Translations under genes and position numbers: made by a program | Notes under the pieces: model-generated | The model's input: only the letters and a program-made list of their open reading frames with translations | Databases searched by the model: none | What the model was told of the DNA's origin: nothing | Origin: Muraenolepis orangiensis | Taxonomy: Eukaryota > Chordata > Actinopteri > Gadiformes > Muraenolepididae | DNA: 64,000 bases | NCBI GenBank assembly: GCA_027704905.1 | Contig: CM051016.1 | Coordinates: forward strand, 13,843,650 to 13,907,649 | Direction: 5' to 3' | In this document: positions 46,948-57,638 of the stretch, piece by piece | Layout of the letters: every line of letters starts with the position of its first letter | Position numbering within the stretch: position 1 is the first letter of the stretch

Positions 46948-49900
46948 CGAATACCCTGAGTGATCAGTGACAGCCAGGAAAGACTGGATGACAACCATGA
47001 ATAGTGTGGCGACTACTGGAGAGTCAGTGACAGCCCGGAGAGACGGCAACCGGGGCAGAAAGGGTTGGCAACCCAATCTGCATCCACTGAGAGGAGGAAC
47101 CCAACCAAGCTACGATGAACTTAATGGAAAAATACCCCCAGGGGTGCCCGAGAGGGGGGGAGGATGAGCACCCCAGTCTGACGGACACAACGGTAACAGA
47201 CCCAGGCAACGGACAAACGACTATGAGCAAGCAGTGTACATGCGGTAAAGTCTGCAAGAACATCCATGGCTTAAAGATCCACCGAGCGAGGATGAAGTGC
47301 CCGTTGGGAGCAGAAGCAACACAACACACAGGTGTTACACCTGGTGAGACGCAGGAGGTGCCAGGCCCGGAGTCACCCCATAGTGCCCAGAACCTCCAAG
47401 TGTTGCAGACAACTCCCTCGAGCATCAAGTCTGACAGGAGGCGGATCAAATGGCCTGCAGCTAGCATGACCTCACTCTGGAAGCAGTTCGATGACGATGT
47501 CGACCAAATTCTGGAGGCAATGGCGAAGGGAGAGGCCGACAGGAAGCTACAAGCTATGACAACAATCATTGTCAGCATCGCAGCTGAACGGTTCGGCGAG
47601 GAGGAGAAGAAAAGCTCCGGAACATCTTACTCAAAGAATCAAAGAGCTGTAAGGATCCACAACATCAGAAAGGAGATGAAAGTGCTGAAGTCCCAGTACA
47701 AGGCGGCAGGAGAAGAGGAACGCACTGGCCTAGCCCAGCTAATGTGCATCCTTCGGAAAAACATCAGAGTTCTCCGCCGGGCCGAGTGGCATCGGAGGCG
47801 GCGGCGCGAGAGAGCACGTAAACGTGCTGCTTTCATCGCTAACCCCTTCAAGTTCACTAAGGATTTGCTGGGGCAGAAGCGCAGTGGCAAACTGGCCTCC
47901 TCGCAGGATGACATAGACCAACATCTGAAGCAGACGTACAGCGACCCCGCAAGAGAGCAGGAGTTGGGAGAGTGTAACAACCTCATAGACCCCCCTGAAC
48001 AAGAAGTGCAGTTCGACATGTCGGAGCTACAGCTAAAGGAAGTCAGGGAGGTTGTCCGCAAAGCAAGGGCAAGCTCTGCTCCAGGACCGAGTGGCACTTC
48101 ATACAAAGTGTATAAGTACTGTCCCAAACTCCTGCTGCGTCTGTGGTACATCTTGCGAGTCTTCTGGAGAAGGGGGAGGATCCCTGATCAATGGAGAGTG
48201 GCTAAAGGGGTATGGATCCCGAAGGAGGAAAACTCCACTCAGCTAGACCAGTTCCACATCATCTCCCTGCTGTGTGTTGAGGCAAAGGTTTTCTTCAGCG
48301 CTGTTTCCAAACGGCTGTGTACCTACCTGGCAGAGAACAACTACATCGATACATCTGTCCAGAAAGGTGGCATTTCAGGAATGCCAGGATGTCTGGAGCA
48401 TACCGGTGTGGTGACACAGCTTATTCGGGAGGCCAGAGAGAACAAGGGCAACCTGTCAGTGCTGTGGCTTGACCTGGAGAATGCATTCGGCTCCATTCCA
48501 CACAAGCTGGTTCAGTTCACTTTGACAAAACATCATGTCCCAAGCAGGTGTAGAGACCTCATTGCTGATTATTACAGCAATTTCAGGATGAGGGTCTCTT
48601 CAGGAGAAATAACATCCAGTTGGCACAAGGTGGAGATCGGTATCATCACAGGGTGTACTATCTCTGTGACATTGTTCTCCCTAGCCATGAACATGCTCAC
48701 TAAGTCTGCTGAGCCAGAGTGCAGAGGGCCCCGCACAAATTCCGGACAACGGCAACCACCCATCAGGGCATTCATGGATGACCTCACAGTCATGACAGAA
48801 TCAGTCCCAGGCTGCCGGTGGATTCTGAAGGGGCTTGAAGAGCTGGTGGAGTGGGCCCGGATGCGTTTCAAACCCGGCAAATCCAGATCAATGGTGCTGA
48901 GGAAAGGGAAGGTGGTGGACAAGTTCCGGTTTAACATCGCAGACACAGCCATCCCATCTATCTCAGAGAAGCCAGTCAAGAGCTTGGGAAAAGTTTTTGA
49001 CTGCTCTCTGAGAGACACAACATCTATCCAGTCGACCTGCACTGAGTTGGATGGCTGGCTGAAATCCGTGGACAAGTCAGGCCTACCTGGGAAGTTTAAA
49101 GCCTGGGTCTACCAACATGGCATTCTTCCCAGGATTCTGTGGCCCCTCCTTGTCTATGTGGTCCCTATCTCAACAGTTGAGACCCTAGAGAGGAGGGTCA
49201 GCAACCACCTCCGGAGATGGCTTGGGTTACCAAGGGGCCTGAGCAGCATTGCACTCTACGGGAACACCAACAAGCTGCAACTGCCTTTCAAATCCTTGGA
49301 GGAGGAATTCAAGGTAACTAGAGCCAGAGAAGTGGTTCAATACAGGGACTCAAGTGATCCGAAGGTGGCTAAAGCAGGGATCCAAGTGAGGACTGGCAGG
49401 AAATGGAGGGCAGAGGAAGCAGTTCAAGAGGCAGAGGCAAGGCTGCGTCACAAGAGCCTGGTGGGAGTGGTCACACGAGGTCGAGCTGGGCTAGGATCCT
49501 TTCCAACTCCCCAAATGAACACCAGGGGGAAGGAAGGGCGCCGTCTTGTTCAGGAGGAGGTGAGAGCAGCAGTGGAGGAGACAAGAACCTGCAAGGCAGT
49601 GGGAATGAAGCAACAGGGAGCTTGGACGAGATGGGAGAATGCGGTTGAGAGGAAAGTGACCTGGGCTGAGCTTTGGAAAGCCGAGCCTCACCGCATCAAA
49701 TTCCTAATCCAGGCAGTGTATGATGTGCTTCCAAGCCCGTCAAATCTGCACACATGGGGCATAGCAGAGACACCAGCATGCCCATTGTGTTCCAAGCGAG
49801 GAACCCTGGAACACATCCTCAGTTGCTGTACAAGGGCACTTGGAGATGGACAGTACAGGTGGAGGCATGACCAAGTCCTGAAGACCATTGCTGAAGCCAT

Positions 49901-50576
49901 CAGCGCAGGACTGGCGTGGTCAAAGCAGTTCCGACACTCCAAGGACACCATTGCCTTTGTCAGAGCTGGGGACAAGCCAACTTCTGCCAGAAAAACATCT
50001 GCAGGCATCCTGACGTCTGCAAGAGACTGGCAGTTGTTGGTGGACCTTGAACATCAGCTGAAGTTCCCCAGCCATATTGCAGTCACCACCCTGCGACCAG
50101 ACATTGTTCTTGAGTCTGAGTCCACCAAGCAAGCTGTGCTGCTGGAGCTGACAGTCCCGTGGGAAGATCGCTTGGAAGAAGCCTTTGAAAGGAAGCTCTC
50201 CAAGTACGCAGGACTGGTCAGCGACTGTCAGCAGGCTGGTTGGAGAGCAAGGTGTTTCCCGGTGGAAGTTGGATGCAGAGGATTCACAGCCCGTTCCTTG
50301 GTCAGAGCCTTCAGCAGTTTAGGCATCGAGGGAGTGAGAAAGAGGAGAGCCATCCGCAGTACCACCGATGCGGCTGAGAGGGCCTCAAGATGGTTGTGGC
50401 TCAAAAGAGGGGAGCCATGGAGTCATGGTAGCTAGCTAGCCGTCTGGACACAAGCTGGGGTCTGATCAGCCCCGGCTGGGTCACCTGGAGGAGGGCGTAT
50501 GATGTTGCGAGACCCGAAACGTCCTATGATTCCAGGAACATCACTGAAGATGTGTCCAGACTAGGCATCAGTAGAT
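46948..50576 (+). mobile_element. full-length R2-superfamily non-LTR retrotransposon, about 3.6 kb
   Basis: The element sits inside the (TATTA)n tract of the unit-3 spacer, with TATTA repeats on both sides. It has a 5' UTR of about 165 bp, one long ORF, and a 3' UTR of about 140 bp without a poly-A tail. The 12-bp direct repeat GTATGTACACAG lies at both edges (46936-46947 and 50577-50588) and may be the target-site duplication. The paralogous tract at 20077-20176 has no such insertion. The gene content (single ORF, restriction-like endonuclease) places it with R2/R4/NeSL/Hero-type elements; the clade is not determined. Confidence 0.88.
47115..50435 (+). CDS. R2-type retrotransposon protein: zinc finger, reverse transcriptase, restriction-like endonuclease
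   Basis: A 1106-residue frame without interruption. In order it shows: an N-terminal finger at residues 41-62 (CTCGKVCKNIHGLKIHRARM, then KC); a basic stretch with REWHRRRRRERARKR-like character; a reverse transcriptase with motif A WLDLENAFGSIPH (Asp453) and the catalytic block AFMDDLT (Asp555, Asp556); a CCHC finger at 889-904 (CPLCSKRGTLEHILSC); and a restriction-like endonuclease with RPD (Asp996) and LLELTVPWED (Glu1011). This is the standard order of R2-superfamily proteins, which nick the target and prime reverse transcription there. FMDD replaces the more usual F/YADD but keeps both aspartates. All core catalytic residues are present, so the protein could be active. The first in-frame ATG was taken as the start; no upstream frame joins it. 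Confidence 0.9.
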   Translation: MNLMEKYPQGCPRGGEDEHPSLTDTTVTDPGNGQTTMSKQCTCGKVCKNIHGLKIHRARMKCPLGAEATQHTGVTPGETQEVPGPESPHSAQNLQVLQTTPSSIKSDRRRIKWPAASMTSLWKQFDDDVDQILEAMAKGEADRKLQAMTTIIVSIAAERFGEEEKKSSGTSYSKNQRAVRIHNIRKEMKVLKSQYKAAGEEERTGLAQLMCILRKNIRVLRRAEWHRRRRRERARKRAAFIANPFKFTKDLLGQKRSGKLASSQDDIDQHLKQTYSDPAREQELGECNNLIDPPEQEVQFDMSELQLKEVREVVRKARASSAPGPSGTSYKVYKYCPKLLLRLWYILRVFWRRGRIPDQWRVAKGVWIPKEENSTQLDQFHIISLLCVEAKVFFSAVSKRLCTYLAENNYIDTSVQKGGISGMPGCLEHTGVVTQLIREARENKGNLSVLWLDLENAFGSIPHKLVQFTLTKHHVPSRCRDLIADYYSNFRMRVSSGEITSSWHKVEIGIITGCTISVTLFSLAMNMLTKSAEPECRGPRTNSGQRQPPIRAFMDDLTVMTESVPGCRWILKGLEELVEWARMRFKPGKSRSMVLRKGKVVDKFRFNIADTAIPSISEKPVKSLGKVFDCSLRDTTSIQSTCTELDGWLKSVDKSGLPGKFKAWVYQHGILPRILWPLLVYVVPISTVETLERRVSNHLRRWLGLPRGLSSIALYGNTNKLQLPFKSLEEEFKVTRAREVVQYRDSSDPKVAKAGIQVRTGRKWRAEEAVQEAEARLRHKSLVGVVTRGRAGLGSFPTPQMNTRGKEGRRLVQEEVRAAVEETRTCKAVGMKQQGAWTRWENAVERKVTWAELWKAEPHRIKFLIQAVYDVLPSPSNLHTWGIAETPACPLCSKRGTLEHILSCCTRALGDGQYRWRHDQVLKTIAEAISAGLAWSKQFRHSKDTIAFVRAGDKPTSARKTSAGILTSARDWQLLVDLEHQLKFPSHIAVTTLRPDIVLESESTKQAVLLELTVPWEDRLEEAFERKLSKYAGLVSDCQQAGWRARCFPVEVGCRGFTARSLVRAFSSLGIEGVRKRRAIRSTTDAAERASRWLWLKRGEPWSHGS

Positions 50577-50588
50577 GTATGTACACAG

Positions 50589-50923
50589 TACTATATTATA
50601 TTATATTATATTATTATATTTGTAGCTTGTGGCTAAATTTAAATATAGAAGCCAGCAAGTAGGCCTATATAATGAAGAGACATATCGAGATCCAATTAAC
50701 ACGAGGACTCTGGTTCATTTGAGCGGTACGTTGGTAAACTAGGTCGGTCACGTCCAGGCATCTTTGTCGTTCATTTCTCCTACTATAACATGTACTACTA
50801 TATAACGACACTACGCTTATCCTGAACAGACGCAGCTTGGGGGGGGGGGGGCACCTGGGGACTTGATACACCTGACTGATTGCACCGACCAGCAGGCCTT
50901 CAAGAGTTACCCGAGCCGAGACC
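50589..50923. other. spacer block II (unit 3, inverted)
   Basis: Inverted counterpart of about 19790-20090, with a G tract at 50840-50851. No gene. Confidence 0.7.
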
Positions 50924-50927
50924 TTAA

Positions 50928-52161
50928 AGGGATACTTCACTAATAGGCTAGGAAAATGTATGTGTAGATAATTATGTTTTCTACATATTCTGAAAATATG
51001 GTTGATTTCCGACTTCATCTAGTATTTTTAATAATTTTTATTGAAACATTAACATTGGTGGCGTCCAGTGCATAATTGCACTGGACGCCACCATTTTTAC
51101 TAGTCATGTGATCGCTATGACGTCATCAGTGCTCCGTTGTACACCTGCTAAATGGCGAGTTATCGAGGTGATTCATCCAGTGAGGAAGAAACTATTGAAT
51201 TGAATGCAGAAAGAGGGGTTCCACCGTAGAGGTTTGAACCAAGGAGGCCCCACAGGGGCAGCAGTAGCGATCATTGTGTTAAACTATATTCTATATAATA
51301 AGTTGTCTATATCCCCGCCGTGCGTCCATAGGGCTGTGAGCACCACAGGAGCCAGACCACGCTCGACGCAGAAGGGCCAACAACACCACACAACTATATT
51401 ATACTTATACAATATAATATATTATATTATATAAACTATATAGATAGCATGGGTCAGATGCCGCAAATAACAAACATGAAAGGATGTTTGAGCAACGGCA
51501 GCCGCACCCATGACCCAAGACGCTCACACATGTGTGTGAGCGAGTAGGGATTTTTGTATGTTGATTAATTAAGTATTAAGGAAACTTTGTATCAGGATAA
51601 GAATTGGCTTAAAAAATATAGTTCATATAATATAATATATTGTATTATATAAATATAATATAGCCATACAATATAGCTACCGCCTCTGGGTCGAACGCAA
51701 TCCGGCTCCTGCAGCGCGCACAGCCCTACGGGCACACGGCGGGGACACAGAACCCACATAGAACATAGAACACAGAACACAACACCTACTACCTACGCCT
51801 TCGCGTATGAAGCCTCGATCGCTGAGTCGGCACTTTGAAGAAGTGTGCATGGTCCGAATTCCTTTTGTCTGATACCTTGCAGTATTTTGCGATACAATAC
51901 GGCATTGTGTCGATATTGAACGATCAAAATTAACGCACAATGCAAATGCCGAACAATAGTGAATGACTGCGATTGCGGTGTGATCGAGCACTGTTGACGT
52001 CACAGCCGCTGCATTTGGTCACGTTACAGACAAAATGGCATCTCCCACAGAAAGATCGATTTTTAACAACAAACATTTTTAATAAAATAGAAAACAGCGG
52101 GTGCTTGTGAAAAACTCAGGATATATTTCGAAGTTACTGTTTTATCGCCCTAACTATCCCT
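50928..52161. mobile_element. THAP/Kolobok-like DNA transposon remnant, 1234 bp, TTAA target
   Basis: The ends are inverted repeats: AGGGATACTTCAC on the left and, on the complementary strand at the right, AGGGATAGTTAGG. Both are flanked by TTAA (50924-50927 and 52162-52165). Unit 1 has the matching empty site, CGTGATGCCTTCAGGTCTTGG around 19647. A truncated THAP frame lies on the minus strand near 51800-51960. On the plus strand a 25-codon frame at 51152-51229 starts MASYRGDSSSEEETIEL. TTAA duplications and THAP domains are hallmarks of the Kolobok superfamily. The transposase core is missing, so the assignment rests on ends and the THAP remnant. Confidence 0.75.
51057..51092. repeat. perfect 15-bp hairpin inside the THAP-type element
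   Basis: GGTGGCGTCCAGTGC and its exact reverse complement are separated by ATAATT. The unit-2 copy of the element (about 29500-29520) has only one arm. Confidence 0.9.
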
Positions 52162-52165
52162 TTAA

Positions 52166-52529
52166 GGCATCACGGATTCTCGTGTGAAAAATGTGAATTG
52201 TGATGGTTGTGGCTTCTACTTTTACTTTTACTACTCTATATTTTAGTTTTGGTCGTCTTTGACCCCTTCAAATTGTACGGCTTCGTTCCTTGCAGCATCC
52301 TTGAAGAGGCTTAATAACTAAGAAGTTTTCCCACCCAGATCCCTGATTTCTACAGTAGACCTATAACGTTTCCCTATGTTATAGGTCTATTGAAACGTGG
52401 TGCTATACTGCCCTCTAGCGTTAGATCAGAAGTCTAGCCTTTTGGACGTCAATGTATGATGCTGATTAGATTAGATGCAAATGTATTATCATTTCACAGC
52501 ACAGCAAGTACAGTACAGTGATAATAATT

Positions 52530-52574
<45 letters not shown>

Positions 52575-53277
52575 TGCTAATAATTTGGCATCTAAACAGA
52601 GCGCAAATGTTGCAGTAAAGTGCATGGTAATATATCATGTACAGTGGTTAAATAATATGTAAAGACAGTCTACTAGGTATTAAAATGGCAGAAAGTATTC
52701 AACAGGTAGTGAGCAGGGGTATGCAATTATATCGACAGGATAAATATATATATGTACATGTATATACAGCAGGTAGTGAGCAGGGATATGTATCAACAGC
52801 TAAAGATTAATATATATATACGGTAGGTACAGTAAAAATGTAAAAATGACATATGAAGTTGTAATGGTTGTAACATATAGCCTATACAGCACTACTACTA
52901 TAGCACAATACTACAATGTCCGTTTGAGTGTAATTTGATTTAATTTGTATTATTAGTGTTGGACTAGACAGCCTACTGGCGGTATCAATTACCATTATAC
53001 AACTAAAAAATGGACAAAAAATATGTTAAAATGTACAAAATCATGGTTTTTACAAACATATACACACAAACGAGTACATTTTGCTATGGACCATAGTATT
53101 GTTAGATTAGATTAGATTAGATTCAAATGTATTGTCATTTCACAGCACAAGTAATTTAGCATCTAACCAGAGTGCAAATGTTGCCGTAAAGTGCATGGAA
53201 ATATAATTTACAGTTAAAATGTACAGGTTAAAAATCAGTCTAGGTATTAAATGGGATATGAGCAGCATACTAATAAT

Positions 53278-53353
<76 letters not shown>

Positions 53354-53424
53354 GTAAGTGGGTATTTAACAGAATGCCGTTATTGAAAACAGGATAAATA
53401 TATATATAAATGTAAATGTATATA
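52166..53424. other. spacer block II with microsatellites (unit 3, inverted)
   Basis: Inverted counterpart of about 18790-19645 and 25550-26600. It includes an AAT tract (about 52533-52573), a long TA tract (about 53281-53351) and GATTAGATTC-type retrotransposon tails at about 52465 and 53103. No gene. Confidence 0.7.
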
Positions 53425-53986
53425 TGTTACAAGGTTGAGAGTGCTTGCTTGTTTTTCCTTGTTTTTCTTTCCCTGTCTTTGCGCCTTCGCTGTGCCTGTA
53501 GGTGGAGTTTGGGCGTGGCTGACTGATTGTGCATTGGCTGGGGCCGGCCCTCCTGAATAAATACCGCCCCTCTACCAAGATGGCTCTCTCTCTCTCACCT
53601 GGGATTTTCCCACGGCAGACGCGCTGGCACACTTTAGTTTAATTCTTGTTAATTAACTTTAAACATGTTTTGAGATTTTGACATAATTTACCCTTGACGG
53701 TCACTTTGCCCATTTTTCCTTCACGTTATTAGTTTAGGGTCAGTTAGAGTAGGTTAGGTAGTTTCCCCCGGAAGACTCACTTCTTTTTCTGTTTGTCGGG
53801 AGCAGATGAGACTTGTACCATCAAGGTAGGGGAAGCATGAGGTTTTCTTTTCCTTTTTCCTTTGGTTACCGTCATGTTCTGTTACAGTTCATCAGTTGTA
53901 ATAAATAATCACGTTTTTCGCACAACCGAGTTCTGTGACCTTTTTTATGTTACGCAGTCCTTAAGTGGCGTTTTGGGCTCGTAACA
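53425..53986. mobile_element. solo LTR, 562 bp, with 5-bp target duplication
   Basis: Begins TGTTACAAGG and ends CTCGTAACA (TGTTAC...GTAACA inverted ends). It is flanked on both sides by ATATA (53420-53424 and 53987-53991), as expected for a Ty3/gypsy- or retrovirus-like LTR. It contains a promoter-like CTGAATAAATACC (about 53555) and an AATAAA signal (about 53901). No internal coding region remains, so it is the product of LTR-LTR recombination. It is absent from units 1 and 2. Confidence 0.88.
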
Positions 53987-54561
53987 ATATACAAGTGAGC
54001 ATATATAAATGCAACAAATTCAGGTGTAAAGTTTAAAAAAACGGTGTAAAATATTTCTATATACTGAATGTTCTGAAATGTGTAGTTTTAGTTTTGTCCT
54101 GTAGATGTCCTCGTTACCCACCCTAGTCTTGATTTCCCTGTGTCTTTGAGTGTTTAACGCTGTTTCTCAAACTTCACTTTCCCTCTGCCAGGTATATTTC
54201 AACAGTTTTTATTCCTATTTTTGCACCATAGTTATTGACGTATTTATATGTTATTTGTCTTGCTACCTGAGTTTAGTTAACCCCCTTATTGAGGCTTCAT
54301 CCAAACTGTTAGGCCACGTCTTTTTACATGGTTCTGTACATGAAAGAAAGGTGAAAAGATTCGTAGTGCGCATTCTATGTGTAGTTAAACGGACTTTGTA
54401 CACAAATAGAGCATTAATCTTCCTTTTTAATATTTTATAGATATTTTCCACAAATATAATAATAATGGTCCATTTTTTATTAAAAGTAATATATTTTTAA
54501 ACACATATACTTGATACATATTGATATTGAATGGGCTTTCATTTGGGGGGGGGGGGGTTCT
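53987..54561. other. spacer block II start and poly-G/poly-C junction (unit 3, inverted)
   Basis: Inverted counterpart of 24962-25460. The G tract at 54544-54557 is the intact version of the poly-C junction. It connects, in one contig, sequence seen at the right edge of 43893 with sequence seen at the left edge of 24962. Confidence 0.8.
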
Positions 54562-56686
54562 TCCTCCAACCCCCAGAGTCCAGGGTTCAGAGTCCACCCA
54601 CCAGTCTGTTCACATAGGACCCACTGCCATGGATGTATAACATATAACCCTATCAAGTCAGCAGCATGCTGTAAGTCCCCCTTTCCCCAGCCAGTAGCCT
54701 ACATAATGAAACTAACCCCTACCGGCTCATCGCTCACAGCACTATTGATGTGTCATGGCGTCTGCTAAATGAAATCATGACTAGCTTTTTATAAACATAT
54801 CCATTCACGTGTCCATTCATACAATTGAGAGGATTTCTATGAAGGAATATGAGGCAAAAGGTTATGTAGGGACTAAATCATGATGATATGTGCCAATATT
54901 GAAAAGAATGTATTTGAGAATATTGTTGTTCCATTGTGAAGGAAACCATGGCGATGGTTGATGGCGATGGTTCTACCTGATGATGTTGGATGGTAGAGCA
55001 TTGATTTAGATAAGGGTCAACAGGCAGAGAGGTGTCCCGTTGTTAAGAGATAAAGCCACCCTTGGTACTCCATCAGGTACTCAACCATGCTGTGCTATAA
55101 GAGACATCCCTGATCTGGGTTTGGCTCAATGGGAAAAGAACGCATTGGGGATCGGATTACATTTAGACGGGCCTGAGCATCTTTTAGACTTAGCTATCTG
55201 GAGACCCAGCTAGGTCGTTTTGGTGTGTGTGTTGACTCAGGGTTATGGTTTGTATATTGTATATTGCACTCAGGGTATAAGTACTCACTGTATGCGCAAA
55301 AGCCACCAGATCACATGTTAATGCAAGGTGTGAATAGTCTACTTGTCATGAACATGTTTAGTGTGGTTTAGTTCACTAGGATCCCCATTAGCTTTGCTAA
55401 GCATTGCTACAGCTAGTCTTCCTGGGCTCCTATGTAGGAGCTTCCCTTTCTGAGTAGGCCCAACATCCCAACACATGCACCAAACTAACACAAAGACAGA
55501 CACATACCGTATGTCAGTCTTTGGTAACTATTTAATCGTTTTTGTAATATTTGTAATTATTAAAAGTGTTGTTTTCCAAAGTGGTAAAGAACTTTGTTTT
55601 GCACAGAAAGTGCCCTATAAATTAAGTGTGATTTGAAATGGCACTTTGAGGGACTTCATTAGGCTTTTGAATATATTTGACAATCGTCAAGGCAAAGGGT
55701 TGCTTTGAAACAGTGTGAAACAGGAGCCGTTTCAGGTGTGATTCTTTTAGGTAGGTTGACTCCTGATGTAGGACTTCTCATTGGCCTCCTGCATAATCAC
55801 TATACTTCCATAACCTCTGCTGCTATTCATCAGGCTTATTAAGTCAATCGGCTCTCCCTGTATAGTTACCTTAATACCTAGCAATGCTTGTTTATGATAC
55901 AACTGCATACCCCTGCTCACTACCTTTTTATACTTGTATACTTACCTTGTATATGTATATATATACCTATTATTCTCAGCATATCTCATACCTACTCTAT
56001 AAGTTATTTGATACCTGTTTTTAGAAGTCATTTTTTCATAGACTGTTTTACATGTTATATTATTATAACATTATATTTTACCATGCACTTTACTGCAACA
56101 TTTGCATTCTCACTAATGAGACTAATGGTGTTCTGTACTTGTGCTGTGCAATGAAAATACATTTTAATCTAATCTAATCTAATCTAATCTTGATCATGCA
56201 TCCTGGGTACATCCTAGGGACTTGACTTCAGTACCACCTGTTGATCAGCTATTACAAAAAAATGCTTTTCACAGAACCAGTTTGATATCTATTTAATTTC
56301 CATTGCATGATTCAGCAAACCTTAAGTAGGTTACTATTAGGGTTAAGTCCATGACCTCGTTGTCCTCCATGGAACGTGTGGCCCAACCTGCAGGCACACA
56401 AAGTCATGAAAGAGGAACCGAAAACAGCTCTAAGTATCTGCAGGTGTGATGATGACTCGTGGTGTCTAATCCATTTAGAATTGTTTTAATGACTTAATGA
56501 CATTATGAAAAAGTTGAAAAAGCACACCAATAATTACCAATATTCACTTTCTTGAATTATATTTAATTTAAAACCAGAACACAATGTGTTCAATTCTAGA
56601 CTATAAAGAGATGAATTAAGGAACAACGCCCTGAAAAGAGGATTTGAAAGTAGGCTGAATAAACCAGAATAGAGTCCACATCTGTT
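54562..56686. other. spacer upstream of IgL copy 3
   Basis: Inverted counterpart of 13130-15490 and 41671-43893. It lacks the 118-bp retrofragment. GATTAGATTC-type tails are at about 56165. No gene. Confidence 0.75.
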
Positions 56687-56785
56687 ATGTAAATGTCAGA
56701 GGAAGGTGAAGGTGGGGTGGGTGGAGTGAGTCAAACAGAGAACAGGTGGAGCTGTTCCTCTCCGTCAGCCCTGCGCTCTTTATAG
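56687..56785 (+). promoter_or_regulatory. IgL V promoter, copy 3
   Basis: Octamer variant ATGTAAAT (56687-56694) and TATA-like TTTATAG (56779-56785), 91 bp before the ATG. Confidence 0.7.
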
Positions 56786-56875
56786 GAGAGCAGTCTGCAT
56801 GGAGCGCAGAACACGGGAGCCCTGAGAACACACAGCTCCTCTCACAGCTGCTGCCCGCACTCCTTGGACCTCAAC

Positions 56876-57334
56876 ATGGCTTCTTATACTTCCATCATCA
56901 TAGCTGCTCTGCTGCTGACCCTGCAAGGTGACCGTTCCCAACCCACCTTATCTCAGGTTATCTCCAACACAGATGTCGTCCATGGGATGACGCTATGCAC
57001 TGACTGAGGGTTTGTTGCTAATCTACATGTGTGTTTGTTAACAGGTTTGGAAGGTTATACTTACACCCAGGAGAAGACCCTCTCTGTGACCAGAGGAGAC
57101 ACTGTCAAAATCGCCTGTACTCAGAGTGGTACCTACACACTGTCTTGGTACCAGCAGAAAAGTGGTTCAATTCCAAAGTATTTACTTTATACAACAGGCA
57201 GTGCAGCCAGCGGAGTTCCCAGTCGGTTTTCTTCTTCTAGGTCAAGTAGTGGTCAAACCCAGTATCTGCTGATAAATGGTTTTCAAGATGAAGACGAGGC
57301 GACATACTTCTGTGGTTGTGCATGTAGCACAGAC
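56876..57334 (+). CDS. IgL V segment with split leader, copy 3
   Basis: The leader exon 56876-56927 encodes MASYTSIIIAALLLTLQ, one isoleucine more than the other copies. The V exon is 57045-57334 after a GTTAACAG acceptor. The frame contains KIAC, SWYQQKSGS, SGVPSRFSSS and DEDEATYFC, and ends CGCACSTD at the heptamer. The CDR3 edge has two extra cysteines. CDR1 is very short (nine residues between the conserved Cys and Trp). This copy is the most diverged of the three in V and looks functional. Confidence 0.93.
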
Positions 57335-57373
57335 CACAGTGCTACAGCTCAGCTTGGAGCCCGTACAAAAACC
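57335..57373 (+). promoter_or_regulatory. V recombination signal, 23-bp spacer, copy 3
   Basis: Heptamer CACAGTG (57335-57341), a 23-bp spacer, nonamer ACAAAAACC (57365-57373). Confidence 0.94.
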
Positions 57374-57458
57374 TACCAAAGACATTTGGGATGACCTAAG
57401 AGAGAGGGATCAGTCCCCGTTCCTGAGTCCTGTCACATCAAATCACCGTGAAGCAGGT

Positions 57459-57475
57459 GGTAACCCGGGGTTACC
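57459..57475. repeat. 17-bp near-perfect palindrome between V and J
   Basis: GGTAACCCGGGGTTACC lies between the V and J recombination signals and is conserved at the same place in copies 1 (12349-12365) and 2 (40888-40904). Confidence 0.85.
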
Positions 57476-57572
57476 ATTTGGACCGTTTGGGGTGTTTTAG
57501 ATTAGATTTAAAAGGCTAAACTCTAAGTGAGTGAAGTGAAAGGAGAGACCAAGCAGCACTTCACAGCACAGA

Positions 57573-57600
57573 GGTTTTTGTACAGAGACAAAACACTGTG
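57573..57600 (+). promoter_or_regulatory. J recombination signal, 12-bp spacer, copy 3
   Basis: Nonamer GGTTTTTGT (57573-57581), a 12-bp spacer, heptamer CACTGTG (57594-57600). Confidence 0.94.
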
Positions 57601-57638
57601 AGACTCTGGCTTTGGTGGCGGAACTGAAGTCATTCTTG
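57601..57638 (+). CDS. IgL J segment, copy 3
   Basis: A 38-nt J segment encoding DSGFGGGTEVIL plus one base, with donor CTTG|GTAAG. Confidence 0.93.

Noticed and set aside
47639..49075. Minus-strand frames of 167-170 codons within the R2-type element
   Set aside because: They are shadows of the 1106-codon plus-strand frame, which carries all recognisable motifs.
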